From contig NC_087063.1 in NCBI RefSeq assembly GCF_963678635.1, forward strand, positions 30,950,599 through 31,014,598: DNA of 64,000 nt, in the 5' to 3' direction. The notes under the pieces were generated by a model. The model was not told the origin of the DNA. It saw nothing but the letters and a program-made list of their open reading frames with translations, and did no database searches. Position numbers and translations under genes: made by a program. Origin of the DNA: Symsagittifera roscoffensis (taxonomy: Eukaryota > Xenacoelomorpha > Acoela > Convolutidae). Below, one piece after another: positions 49,401 to 60,403 of the stretch (position 1 is its first letter; each line of letters starts with the position of its first letter).

Positions 49401-50026
49401 TGTTTTCCCAGGTTGCACACTCGGGCGAGATCCCTTAGTGTAGGGTGAACTGTTTCACAGGGTCCATTACGTGCTGATTTTCTGAACAATAGGGCGAAAA
49501 CGTCAAATGCCAGATTACGAAGGGATTTGAAGGTATCTTCCCAAATTTCCAATAATGACACCGTCGTCACCCGGTGCTCTGATATTTCCACATTGGCGTT
49601 TTTAATTTGCAATTTTTGGCCCCTCTCCTCTCTTAATGACAGGAAGATGTGGGATTTTACTCGTCTATCTACAACTTTCCAGGGGATATTAAAAAAGCAT
49701 ACGCCTATGGCCTTGATTCTTTGACTCTCGTTTTCCCACCTGTTCAGGAGTGCGAAGTTGCGTATTTCTCGTTCGCGCGTCAAATTTTGAGTCGGATTTG
49801 CGTGTTCCGGTTTCACAATTGGTTTATCTGGTAACGATTTTTCCTTCGGTTTTTCTTGGAGTAGCTCCTCCAAATCCACATTCATGTTCCCAATTTTGGC
49901 CAAAGTAACGTGTTTCCTCCATTTTTCTATTTTACCAGAGGTTCTTCTGATGGTCGTTTCCGAAAAGCGTTGCTTCCGAGTGGTGTTTTCTCCGTTGCTG
50001 GCTGCGCCCTGTGGTGAGTTATTTAA

Positions 50027-50383
50027 GAAGGCTATTCTAAACACCGGAACTGACTATCTAGGATTTCGTGCAGCTCTAAGTATCTCACTTGTCGGATAAA
50101 TCAACAATATTCATTAATTAATATTGATTTCAATAAAGAGTTCTGGATTTATACACACACAATTTATATAACTTAATCACAATCTAGGTCGCACGACATC
50201 TAGGTCGCACGAACACTTCGAACGTGACCGGTTAAGTTTGGCCTTGAGACTTAGTATGAAATAACTTAATTACGAATCTAACAACTACTGTCAAGCAAAT
50301 GTCATGACCATCCAGATTGAATGACTAATACCAAAAATGGTACATGTTGCCTTATCCGGCTAGTGAGGTACTCCAAAGTCATA
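50027..50383 (-). repeat. 5' LTR of the old gypsy fossil
   Basis: Partner of 43045-43402. The outer edge is at about 50383 (minus TGGAGTACC). No clear flanking duplication is seen next to the two LTRs, as expected of an old insertion. Confidence 0.8.
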
Positions 50384-51929
50384 GACAATGCAAGGGGACC
50401 AGATGAGTAAGTGTTTTTACTAGAACAAGTTACTAAAGATAGGAGTTTAATTGGCCAGCCACATTGTTAAGACTCGATTTATAGAAGAAACTCAATGTCT
50501 ATCTATGCAAGCTCAATATCCGCCCTCGCATAGGAATTATACGAAAACTGAAGTTAGTGATGAAGAGTTACCGGGTCAAAAAGACAACCCTCGAAAGGTG
50601 CAGAAGTCACTGAGTGAAATAATAGACAAGGAGATGAATGCAAAAGCCAGTTTCACGGGGTGGCTACAATGAAACCACTAGGATTAATCACTAGAGAAAA
50701 AATCAACCGCAGTAACCGTCTCTAACAAGTCATCAAAGTCTAATTACCGCGTCAGGAACGAAATCTACGAGCCCGAAATATATGCAGCGAGACAAGCGTT
50801 AGTTAAGCTAGTTTATGGGAAAACCTCATTCAAAACATTGATTTGAGCAGGAGCTTCAAGCATTTTAGAGTGGTTACCTTCAGCAAGATTGTTCGAATGG
50901 CTGTGTATTTGTCGAAAAATAAAGCCACAAAATGCAAATAAAGCATAAGAACAGTCGCACAAATAAGAATTTTAGAATTGTTTGGGGACACTGATCTGTT
51001 GAGGAGTTGGAGAGAAGTGGAATTTGACCCAAATTGTTTATACATGGACTTGTCTGACTCCGACCACGAAGAAAGCTCAAATAAAAATAAGAGAAAAAAA
51101 GAGAGGGAGAAAGATCTAGGAGAAGCAGCCATAGAGCACAAGCAAACAGAAAGACAACACAACAGGACAGATCAATCCCCTTGTCCCACGAGAGAATACA
51201 GAATACAGATGAAGAATACAGATGAAGGAAGGACACAGTCATCAACAGTATAGACAGAGAAAACAGAAGAAGACACAATCGAGGACAAAGAAAACTAGGA
51301 CCCGTGGGATAAAAACAATAGAAAAAAGCAATAGTGAGGCCGGGAAAGGTAAGATTTATGACCATGAATTGCAAAAAGCAGAAACAGAAAAGAAGAGCGA
51401 CGATCAATAGCCGAAAAAAAAGATGTTGAAGCAGCAAAAGTGAGGCACGGAAAGTTGAGATTTCTGACCTTGATCTCTAAAAAAGAGAAAAAGTGGAAAA
51501 AGAGGGCAATCAATCGCCAGAGAAAATATGTTGAAACTGTCATTATCATTTTCCTACTCTTAACCACTAAAAGAGGCAAAAAAACATTTGCTGTTTTTAC
51601 AAAACAAACGTCTGGTAAAAACGAATAGCATACTTTTGTGCTAAATAGTAAGCAAATTACAGTTACAATACTTGTTACTTATATCATTCTTCAAAAGAGA
51701 ATTGCTTTACTTTTGATTTTGCATAAACATTTGCTTGCGAAATCTATATTCAAAAGATTGCCACGCAATAAAAATAACAACCATCAAATTTTGACACGCA
51801 ATTCAAAAAGTTTCAAGTATCCTCAATTGTTCGTTAGAGTCTAAAAACAAAACAAACATGTATTGAATAACAGAAAACAGGTTAAAATTGTGAAATTTAA
51901 TTCACTTTGATTCGTTTTATCATTTTTTC
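50384..51929 (+). other. A-rich decayed sequence with lysine-rich frames
   Basis: A 73-codon frame at 50451-50672 (ending KASFTGWLQ) and several Lys/Glu-rich frames to 51.6 kb look like worn coding sequence in style similar to 41.6-42.4 kb. Around 51331 and 51437 two units of about 106 bp ('agtgaggc..gaaag', 'gacc', 'atgttgaa') repeat in tandem. It could be a separated piece of the copia-like fossil or an unrelated decayed gene; I cannot assign it. Confidence 0.35.
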
Positions 51930-52960
51930 AATTTGTAAAAATACATTAACTCACATGCTATCAAGCGAACACTTTTTTCTAAAAACTAAAAGCCATTCAA
52001 AACATTCCGGAACTAATATAATCAATAAAGTATGATTCATCTTGAACTTGATTCAGTGGGTTAAAAACCCGCTTTTTAACTTCTTCTCATATAACCCCAG
52101 AAATGAATAACACCACTAAAATTTAGCCTCCTTTAAAAACCTTTGTGTGAATCAAAGTAAAGTTTACTTGAAAGGGATTTTTAACCATCGCGTCGGTGAA
52201 ATACGAAGCTTCAATTGCAAAAATTTTTTCAAAACAAAACTGAATATAAGTTCCGCTGCTATAGATTTGAACAGAAATAACGTGGTTGATAGTCCGGACT
52301 ATCATAAGAAAATGAAAACTGATCTGATGGACCCGATTCGATAATAGCAAAAAAAACGAACTTGATATTATAAATATTCGTACCAATATTTAATTATTTG
52401 GCCAAATTCAACAAATGAAATATGGAACCAAAACTGATTATGATCGAAACATTGATCCAATGTAAGCTCTAGTCAAATACCAACCAGTTTAAAGTAAAAA
52501 TGTTTTAGTTGTGAAGTCAGTTAAATTTTGTAAAAATTGTTTGAAAATTTTGCGTACAACGCAATGTCTAAAGGTTTTGCCAGCCCCTAGTCCCAACGTA
52601 GCGTCTTTCCAAACGAGCAATCGTTTCTGGGTTAAACTGCTGGAGACAGCGTTTTTTAAAAGTGAATCAAAAAAATTCAATTTTATACGTTTCCTGTAGG
52701 CTGCCAAGAGACGTTCTTTCCCAAAAAGATGACAAAAGAAATTTATCTTAAAAAAGCACAATGAACAAACAATGAACAAATATTTAGCATAAGATTGCCT
52801 CTTAAGCCAACTATTTAGCTTAAAATTTTCTATACCGCAATCTCGATTTTTTTCGAGTCCAAAAAAAAACAGAACAAATAGAAAAAATAAAGAATAAAAC
52901 AAACATTTATTGAGTTCAGTTTAAGAAAAACCCTTCAATTTGAGTAATTTTTATAGCAAA
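51930..52960 (-). mobile_element. MULE copy C: 3' part only
   Basis: It is similar along its length to 53030-54075, the 3' part of MULE copy A, in the same orientation. It has the terminal repeat (TTCTCATATAACCCCAG at about 52085, AAACCCGCTTTTTAAC just outside) and a decayed C-terminal transposase region (minus, about 52.9-52.5 kb). The FLYWCH and catalytic parts are absent. Tandem placement against copy A suggests unequal exchange or side-by-side insertion. Confidence 0.65.
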
Positions 52961-53139
52961 CTAGGTGTAAGCTAAATTGGCAGTTTATCAAGTTATCGGA
53001 AAACAGGAATCAGCTTTTTCAAAATTTTTTCGAGCTTTAATATTACATAACCTCATATGTCATCAATTAAACACTTTTTCATAAAATTTGCGGACCTGAT
53101 ACAATCAATAATGTAAGATTCATTTAACGGATCTTGAAT

Positions 53140-55685
53140 TTATTTCAGTGGTTTAAGCCTCGCTTTTTGAACTCCTTCTCATAGAACACCAGAAATGGAT
53201 AACTTCAATAAAATTTAACCCAATTTTAAATAGAATTGTTTGAATCAAAGTGAGAACTTCTTAAAATGGATTCTTAACCATACCGTCGGTAAAAGTCAAA
53301 GGTTCAATAGCAAAAAAAAACCAAAACAAAACTAAATAACAAGCTCGCTGCTACATGCGGTTTAGATTGACTTGGGAAAAAGATTGGTTTGAACAAAATT
53401 GACGCTGTTGATAGTGTGGACACCGATATGAATACGAAAATTGGTTTGACGGGCCGGAGTGAAAGAAAAAGTAAAAAAAGGACTTAATTATATAAAATTT
53501 CCTGTCAAGAATAAAATATTTGGTTGAATTAAATTCAAATGTGGAAAAAAAGTTGATAATTAAAACTTTGATCCAATTTAAGTTTTAGACGTATACCAAA
53601 CAACTTAAGGTAAAATTGATTTAATTTGTCGAACCAGTCAAACTTTGTCAGAATTTTTTGAGTTTTCGGCATACATCGCAATGTCTCAAAAGTTTGCCAG
53701 CTCCTAGTCCCAATGTAGTGCCCCAACAAAGGCGCATTCGTTTCTAGCTGGAACGCCTAGCTTTTCAAATGCCAGTCGAAAAAGTGCATTTTACTACACC
53801 TATGGAAGGCTGCAAAGAGAAGTTTTTCCCAAACAACTTGACAAACAAATTTTTAATTTCAAAGTTTCCTAGCGCAAATGAACAACTATTAAACTTAAGT
53901 TTGCCATAGCGCAAAGAAACAGCAAATAAGTTTTTGTTTATAAACATGCATAATATACTGCAGTTTTTTGTTTGGAACCCGATACTTTGTCTTGTTTTGT
54001 AAATTGATGACTGTTCGAAGCGTTCTAGAAATTCAGCTTTTGAATGGAATTTTTTTTCGCAAAAATGCAACTCAAATCAAAATTAAGGTTGCAATTTTTT
54101 GACAACTGACTGAATGCCACGGTTTCAAACTTCTACAGCATTTTTTGTACTGCCAAAACCGGATGCTGGAGCATCCTTTTGGTTTGAGAGATTAGGTGTA
54201 AAATGACTCCTCCAATCGAGACGAGACTTCTTATGGAATTGGATCCAAATAAAGGACATGGCTTGTCATTTATTGCAATTTTTTCTGAATTTTTTTAGTG
54301 CAATTGCATACAAGTTCAATTTTCTCGCAACTTTTTTTCTACAGTTTTTACCTTCTTTTATTTTAAAACCAGTGGAGGCAACATTTTTAGAGCCCCAGCA
54401 AACTAGTGGATTGTCCCGCAATCCGTTTTCAATACGAGTTCCTAGGTTTTTCTTAAATAATTTTCTGAAAGATGAAAAAAACATTCAGACAACTTGGACT
54501 CTGGGAAGTTGCTCCAAAACTCTTGAATAGCGGCATGCTAAAAATCCAGTAAAAATTTGTCAGATCTACTTTCAAGGACTTGTTGGCAATTTAAGGCTTG
54601 GGAGAAACAGTGGTCATATTTTCCGTTTAATTGGTAGAAGCTCATATATACAAGCAATGACTACTCCTGAAAAACTAAAATGTAAAAGTTAAACTTGGTA
54701 ACCCATTTTAGAAAGTAATTTAAAAAATCGGTCTGCCAGCCGAAAACTTGATTTTTCTAGCACACATCGATAGTTTTTCAGGTTCGACGAAAAGAAAAGT
54801 TTCTCGGTTTCAATTTGTACGCTGTCAAATCTTATAAAGTTTTCGAACAGTTTGGGTATTTCAAAGTTTCTGGTTGTTGGAGAGACTGGTAAATCCTTTC
54901 CTCGTTGCTTGCGCACTCATTGTGCAGTTCGTACTAATTTTTTTAACCTGCTAGGGCTAGTTGGGGTTTAAGGTTGTCTGTTGTAGGCTGAATTGCGGTT
55001 GCGAATGCGACTTTTCGGGTATTAGATTCGCTCAAACTCTTGATGTTTTTCAAAACTGGTCGACTATCAGGTTTACGCGTAGAAATGTCATCATAATTAC
55101 CCCTCGTTTAAATAAAAACGTTTCTATCCTTAGTTGCTGTTGTTGGCATTTATAATTTGGTAATTTTAGCGGTACCATTTCCGTTCGTAGCTGTTTTGTT
55201 TTTGCGCTTAAGTTATTACTCGTCGCCTGATAATACTCTTTGTTTGTATCTCAAAGATATTGTAAAATTGGAAGACGCTTGATTGATTACAGCAGAGAGA
55301 ATGCTATAAAAATGGTTTAAGCAGTTATTCAAAATGGTTTTTATAAAATCACAAACGTCTTTTGTTGCCTTTAATTAGCATCATGTAGTTTATTTCTGTT
55401 TTACTCGCGTAAATGACGGATTCTTTCGTTAGCAAAACGAAACGCAGTTTTTTTGAGGGAATAATTGAATCAGTTGAAATACGAATAGATTCTCTGACCT
55501 CAATTAGAACACTTAATTGGAAACTACTTTTTTTAAGAATACTGTTGTAAACAATTCATCGGTATTAAAAATGGGTTAAGTTGTTTCGTGATCATAATTT
55601 TTTGGGGTTATAATGTAGGGGGTGTAAGCATAGGTGGTTAAATATTGTTGGGCTTAAGAGTGTGACACTCTTGAATGTCCAGTTT
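53140..55685 (-). mobile_element. MULE copy A with decayed transposase
   Basis: Terminal inverted repeats lie at about 53140-53250 (TTCTCATAGAACACCAG) and 55540-55685 (inverse of TTATAACCCCAAAAAA with AACCCATTTTTAATACCG). Between them the minus strand carries the pieces of a Mutator-like transposase described separately. The total length is about 2.5 kb. It faces copy B head to head, so their 5' ends point toward each other. Confidence 0.75.
53535..55165 (-). pseudogene. Mutator-like transposase with FLYWCH finger, decayed (copy A)
   Basis: Reading on the minus strand, the block near 55.16-54.97 kb aligns with the end of the FLYWCH finger of copy B (DISTRKPDSRPVLKNIKSL against DTSTGKSDARLILKKIQDL). 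Residues RKQRGKDLPVSPTT follow (54.9 kb), then a worn version of the catalytic WLADGTFK region (near 54.73 kb), then the second catalytic block with NFPESKLSECFFHLS (near 54.5 kb) and an alpha-helical C-terminal region to about 53.5 kb. Stops and frameshifts separate these blocks and the first catalytic motif is degraded (RLADRFFK), so no active enzyme is made. The family moves by cut and paste and often has FLYWCH-type DNA-binding fingers. Confidence 0.7.
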
Positions 55686-57440
55686 CAGAAGATACCATCA
55701 GCTATAAATTTTTATTCAACTTTCAGTATTTAATGAACGTATGGAAACTAAGGGAGGACAAGACCAGCTTTTTTAGTCTGGGAAAAGATAAGCGCAAAGG
55801 CATGTGCAAATATTATTAGAGGAAAAGACCAAATTGCTTGTATGCAGGCAAAGTCGTGAAATTTTCGGCTGCCCTTAAACCTGTTTTTTATCATTTTTCA
55901 GGAGAAAAAGTTTATTGGAATAACCTTCTTCGAAATTATATCAAACCTATAAGTTTAATAAATATAAACCTTTTTGTTTTTTTAACCCCGCCATCACAGC
56001 CAATCTTGATATATGGTTAAAGTTTGAGGCAACTTATTGTGATCTTTTGAGTTGTTTTAGCTCAATTCGGCTTGGTTTGACCGTGAAACAAGTCTCCGCG
56101 TAAATGATTCGCGCTCAACCATTGCTTTCAAACTTTTTAAAAAATTGAATTAAGAAAATTTGAAGAATTCGGCATTTTTCAGACCCCCAAAGCTATAAGC
56201 GATGGCAGGTAAAACTTTGCTTCAAACTTTTAACTCAACAAAACGATATTTTCATGGAGGTTTGGTAAAACCTCAGTTGAAAACTTTTATCATAATCAAA
56301 AAGACTGTTTTGAACGACACCAAGCATAATTTTTCTGTTATTTCCTCAGAAATTAGAGCGAAATTTGGCGAAAAGAACATGCGTTCTGAACAAAAAAACA
56401 ATTGCTTCGCCTCTATTTGTAACGCAGCATTGGTAAGCAGCAAAATTAGATAAAAAACAGTTGTATCACTCATGCAATGCCGTTTTAATCAAGAAAAATG
56501 AAAAACGGAATTACAAAGAGACATATCTACAAAAAATACAGTTTCAAAGATTTAGCTGGCGGCAAGAGTGATGAAAAAATTGTGTCGTATCTTAGCGACA
56601 TTGACTTAAAGGCAGAGAAAAGTATGCTGCAAATGAAAAATCAAAAATATTATTGCTGATAATAGTTTTAGCGTATAATAACTATAGTGGAATCAATTTG
56701 GAGATTGAAGCAGAAATAAAGTTTTTTGGTTTTACATTTGAAAAAACTATTTAATATATGAAATTAAAGGTTAAAAATTAAAGATCCGTCAGACCTTTAA
56801 CGCAGAAAAAAACTAGTTTGCAGAAAACTTAGTCGAGAGTTTTCAAATTTTCCGACAACTAGGTCTAACAAAAATATCATACGGGTTTCACCTGAAAAAT
56901 ATTTGAGGCAAACTATTCAAACTATTTTCAGCATTAAATTATCATGGAAACAAACTGGACTTATGAATCATTAACGTAACTGAGGAATCAGACACATAGT
57001 TTTTTCGGTTGAACTCAAAATCAGTCACAAAAAATGTCAAAACTCAAAAAAAGTCCCAAAACCCAAACTTTTCAAGTTTCATATGCCACCAATGACCTGG
57101 CAAAAAGTCAACACTCAAGTTTTTCAAGTTTCATATGCCACCAATGACATATAAAATTGATCCTTCACTACGCAATATGAGGTGACTTAGCAGTGTAGGT
57201 ACAAAATAACTCCCAACAGTTTAAGTCAAATAAACATTTAACGCGAAAAAAAAAGAATAAATCTAGAGGAAACAATAATTTCAGAGTTGATTTAAAACCA
57301 AAATAAACCAAAACCTCAAATAAAATAGGAACTCAAGAAGCTTACATCTCAAAATACACTCCATGATCATAAAACAACTGTTGGCAAAATGGTTTACTGA
57401 TTTTGTTTAACTAGTTGTTAACTTGAAAAAAATATATTTA
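55686..57440. other. Spacer between MULE copies, small unrecognised frames
   Basis: Plus-strand frames at 56202-56453 (83 codons) and 56498-56659 (53 codons, KNGITKRHIYKKYSFKDLAGG start) have protein-like composition but no recognised motif. A 52-bp tandem doublet starts at 57071 and 57123 (TTCAAGTTTCATATGCCACC). Nothing else is supported. Confidence 0.4.
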
Positions 57441-57444
57441 CAGT

Positions 57445-57527
57445 TTATTGGGACTCGAACATTGGTCAAGTCCTAAAAAACTTGAACGGTGTCGCACTCT
57501 TTACACTTACGCTATTGAGCCACAGTT
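57445..57527 (-). ncRNA. tRNA-like sequence, pseudogene or SINE head
   Basis: On the minus strand TGGCTCAATAGCG (box A-like) is followed by TGTTCGAGTCCCA (T-arm, box B-like), with a long variable-arm-like stem CAAGT...ACTTG between. The anticodon arm and acceptor stem are not convincing, so it is not a functional tRNA by eye. It abuts the 5' end of MULE copy B. Confidence 0.45.
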
Positions 57528-59325
57528 TTTATAGCCCTACTTTATAACCCGCAACGTGAAAACCCCCACAACAAATTAATCCACTTTTAATACCGATAAA
57601 TTCTTTCAAATTAAGTCCATCGTAAAACAACATGAGTATTTCAATTAAATATACGAGTTGAGGCCTGAGAAGCCACTCTAATTTCACTTGATGCTTCTAG
57701 AATCTCAAAAATGTTTGCAAACTGATCAGTTAGATAAATTATCCCACATTTACACGTTTAAATCAGAGATAGCCTATCTGGTGCTAGTTGAAAACAACAC
57801 AAGACTATTAAAATTTACCTTTAAACAATTTTTGGACCTTTTTATGAGCTACTATGTTTGAAGCGTCCTTCCATTCTACTTTGTCTTCTAAAGGCAAACA
57901 GCTATAAATTGTATCAGAACACGAGTATTCTCTTAAATGTAAGAAGAAAACCACTGCGAACTGGAACTGCTCAAGAAAACCAAACTCATAAATGCCAAGC
58001 AGCAGCAATTACGGATGGCAAAAATTTGATTAAAACGAGAACCGAGCATAACCATGACACATCTACGGGAAAATCTGATGCTCGACTAATTTTGAAAAAG
58101 ATCCAGGACCTGAGCGGGAGGAATCAGTCGCCACAACAGTTCAACCCGTAACAGACAATATAGCCACTCAATTAGCCCTACATATTAAAAAAATTGGTTA
58201 GAACTGCACAACGTATTGCAAGCAAAAATAAAAGATTTTACCAGTCTCCGCAGTAACAAGAAAAATTCGAAATAGCCGGTTTATTCAAGAAATTTGGAAG
58301 ATTTGAGAGTGGCAAAATGATCACGAAAAGATTTTTTTTCGAAGACCCAGAAATTCTACGCGTGTTCGAAAAATCAAATTTTGGTTGGCTGACGGAACTT
58401 TCAAAAACACCTTCCTACCAAACGAAATCATATGCCTTCCTACCAAACAAACGGAAAAATTGTATAACCGTTTTTTATAAACCCTAAAAAACTTAGTCCT
58501 TGACAGTAGAACTGAAAAAAAATTTGCTGGATTTCGAGCAGGACGCTATTTAAGCGTTTCAAAAATTTTCCCGGAGTCCAAGGTGTCTGGATGTTTCTTT
58601 CATCTGAATGTTTCTTTCGAACTCGGAATAAAAAAGGAATACGAAACAAACCACAAGTTCTCATCAGCACTTAAAATATTACCTTCATTAACTTTCGAAC
58701 AGGAAGAAAGGGAAAATTTTTACGGTAAAACAGTCGAGAAAATTCGTTTAGTATGCGATTTTATAATAAATTATGAAAAAAATGCAAAAATGTCAAGCTC
58801 TGCCCTTATGTTAGAGTTTGGAGCCTTCCGGAGACGTAAAAAAATCTTGTCTTGACTAACTTTAAAATGATCGGTACTTGAAGAAAACTTAGATTAGATT
58901 GATACAATATTTGGTTACAACCAGTTTCCATTCCATACTTCATTCAAATTACGCCAATTTATTTTTAATAACAAGAATATTCAAGTTTAATTTTGGATAC
59001 ACCAACCTTTTTAGTTAATAATTTGAATCATACCGGTCGAATTAGTTTTCAAAATCATTTCAAAATCCTGACTATCGGCAAGGTCATTGTTGTAAACCAC
59101 ATTTAGCAGCTTGCATGTTATTTCGTTTTGTTTTGCAAAAATTCTCGCAATTAGTTTTGATGTTTACCGGCGCTATGGTTCCGAATTTCTTTCAAGTAAG
59201 TTTTACTTTGATTCTAATAACTGGTATTAAAAAGGTTAAATTGTAGAAGGGTTATCTAATTTTGGGGTTATATGAGAGGTTTTTCAGAAAAAAGGGGTTA
59301 AAAAACGCGGGTTGATAAGCTTGGC
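57500..59325 (+). mobile_element. MULE copy B with decayed transposase
   Basis: The 5' terminal repeat (57535-57612: TTATAACCCGC, then CCACTTTTAATACCGATAAA) matches the 5' end of copy A, and its inverse forms the 3' end (59215-59325: GGTATTAAAAAGGTTAAATT, then GGGGTTATATGAGAGG). The element is about 1.8 kb and contains a single transposase pseudogene. No clear 9-11-bp target duplication, typical for MULEs, could be fixed because the outer boundary is worn. Confidence 0.75.
57854..58855 (+). pseudogene. Mutator-like transposase with FLYWCH finger, decayed (copy B)
   Basis: An N-terminal FLYWCH zinc finger is readable at 57884-58055: SSKGKQL, then a tryptophan-cysteine pair W-N-C (57962-57970), a second cysteine in HKCQAAAIT (57993), and the closing HNH histidines (58047, 58053). 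The transposase core follows: KFWLADGTFKN (58376-58408) with the first catalytic aspartate at 58391, DFEQDAI (58530) with the probable second, and FPESKVSGCFFHL (58572-58608), then a 3' part open to 58855. Damage includes a TAA at 57905, one frameshift between 57985 and 57993, a TAA near 58551 and further shifts, so it is a pseudogene. The family is a DDE cut-and-paste transposase; FLYWCH binds DNA. A domesticated host gene is unlikely given the damage and terminal repeats. Confidence 0.8.
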
Positions 59326-60403
59326 AACCAAATGTTCCGTAACTTAAATTGTCAGCACGGAACTTTCAATTAATATGAACACGCACTCCATAAATTTATA
59401 ACGGGGACTAGGCAGTTAGACAAAATGCCAATAAGACGATTTCACAAAACGGAATTTAGACGATTTCACAAAACTTCAATTTTTGCATTGCTATGTTTTG
59501 AGGTTGCAGTAGTGTGAAATCATTAGAAGCAAAAACGGCAGTTTCGTAATAAAAAAACAGATCTTTTTTCACGACTAGGAAAATCAGACTTACTAGGAAA
59601 ACTTACTAAATGTGTTTTGCTCAACAAATATTTTTTTAAAAAAAGATAGATATTTTGAATGACTTCGACGCCTTGCGTATAGCAAAGTATTCAATGCAAA
59701 AAATTACTTGATCAGGTGAAATTTTTTACCCGTCACTTATTTTATAGAGTCAGATTGATCAGGCTATTCAATCTTGAATTCGTGTTAATGTAGTTCTTTC
59801 GCTTCCTATTTTTCATTTATATCACCCATTATATTGACTTCCTTTGTAATACTATCAAATTTCCCTTTCCTTCGCCTCTTATCGCGAGACCCCATCCGCA
59901 ATCAAAATGCTAATTTAATCAATATTAGCTCACCCATAGTTTCACCGACCATCCCATGGGCATTGAGAGTCATTTTACAAATAACAGCATCAAAGTCAAG
60001 GCATGAAAAGTCATTACCATGATATTAAAGCTCAGCCATAAAAAAACACATGAAATGTTTTTAGTTATTCGGGACACTTGCAACTGTTTGTTCTATAACA
60101 AATTTGCATAACGCAATGTGATTTGGTGATTTGCTCGCTAATTATTCATGCTACAAGAACCATCCTATGAAAACGGGCATGAAAACGGGCAGATTTCTCT
60201 TAGTTTTTAAAACAACACGACCAATGGACTTCAAAAAACAATGCATTTTATAAAAATTTTAGTTAAAACGCAAAACCCTGCAAAATTTTGTAAATGGTTT
60301 TCCCAGACGAGCCAAAAAAGGAAATTCACAAAGACCTTTTAGAGTTTTTGCGCGGTGGATAAAAACTTCAAAAAAGTAGAATTTGAGCTCATAAACACCC
60401 CAC
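59326..60403. other. AT-rich DNA, nothing recognised
   Basis: A 62-codon frame at 59834-60022 is not recognised. No repeats or RNA genes seen. Confidence 0.45.

Larger units (their letters stand above)
43045..50383 (-). mobile_element. Old Ty3/gypsy LTR retrotransposon fossil
   Basis: On the minus strand the parts are gag (about 50.0-49.1 kb), a protease-type region (about 48.7-48.2 kb), reverse transcriptase (about 47.7-46.8 kb, YFLDDILKV), RNase H end (about 46.5-46.0 kb, WIERLLLFDFDLEHI), integrase with zinc-binding part and first catalytic Asp (about 45.4-44.6 kb, HPGQLGM, CYPC, QVDYAGP, RVDQASCF), and a C-terminal basic part to about 43.6 kb. LTRs of about 355 bp flank it and differ at roughly one position in six, so the insertion is old. 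It carries many breaks and some internal segmental duplication. No envelope gene is seen. Confidence 0.85.

Noticed and set aside
57445-57527. A functional tRNA gene
   Set aside because: Box A- and box B-like motifs are present, but I could not form a credible acceptor stem and anticodon arm.
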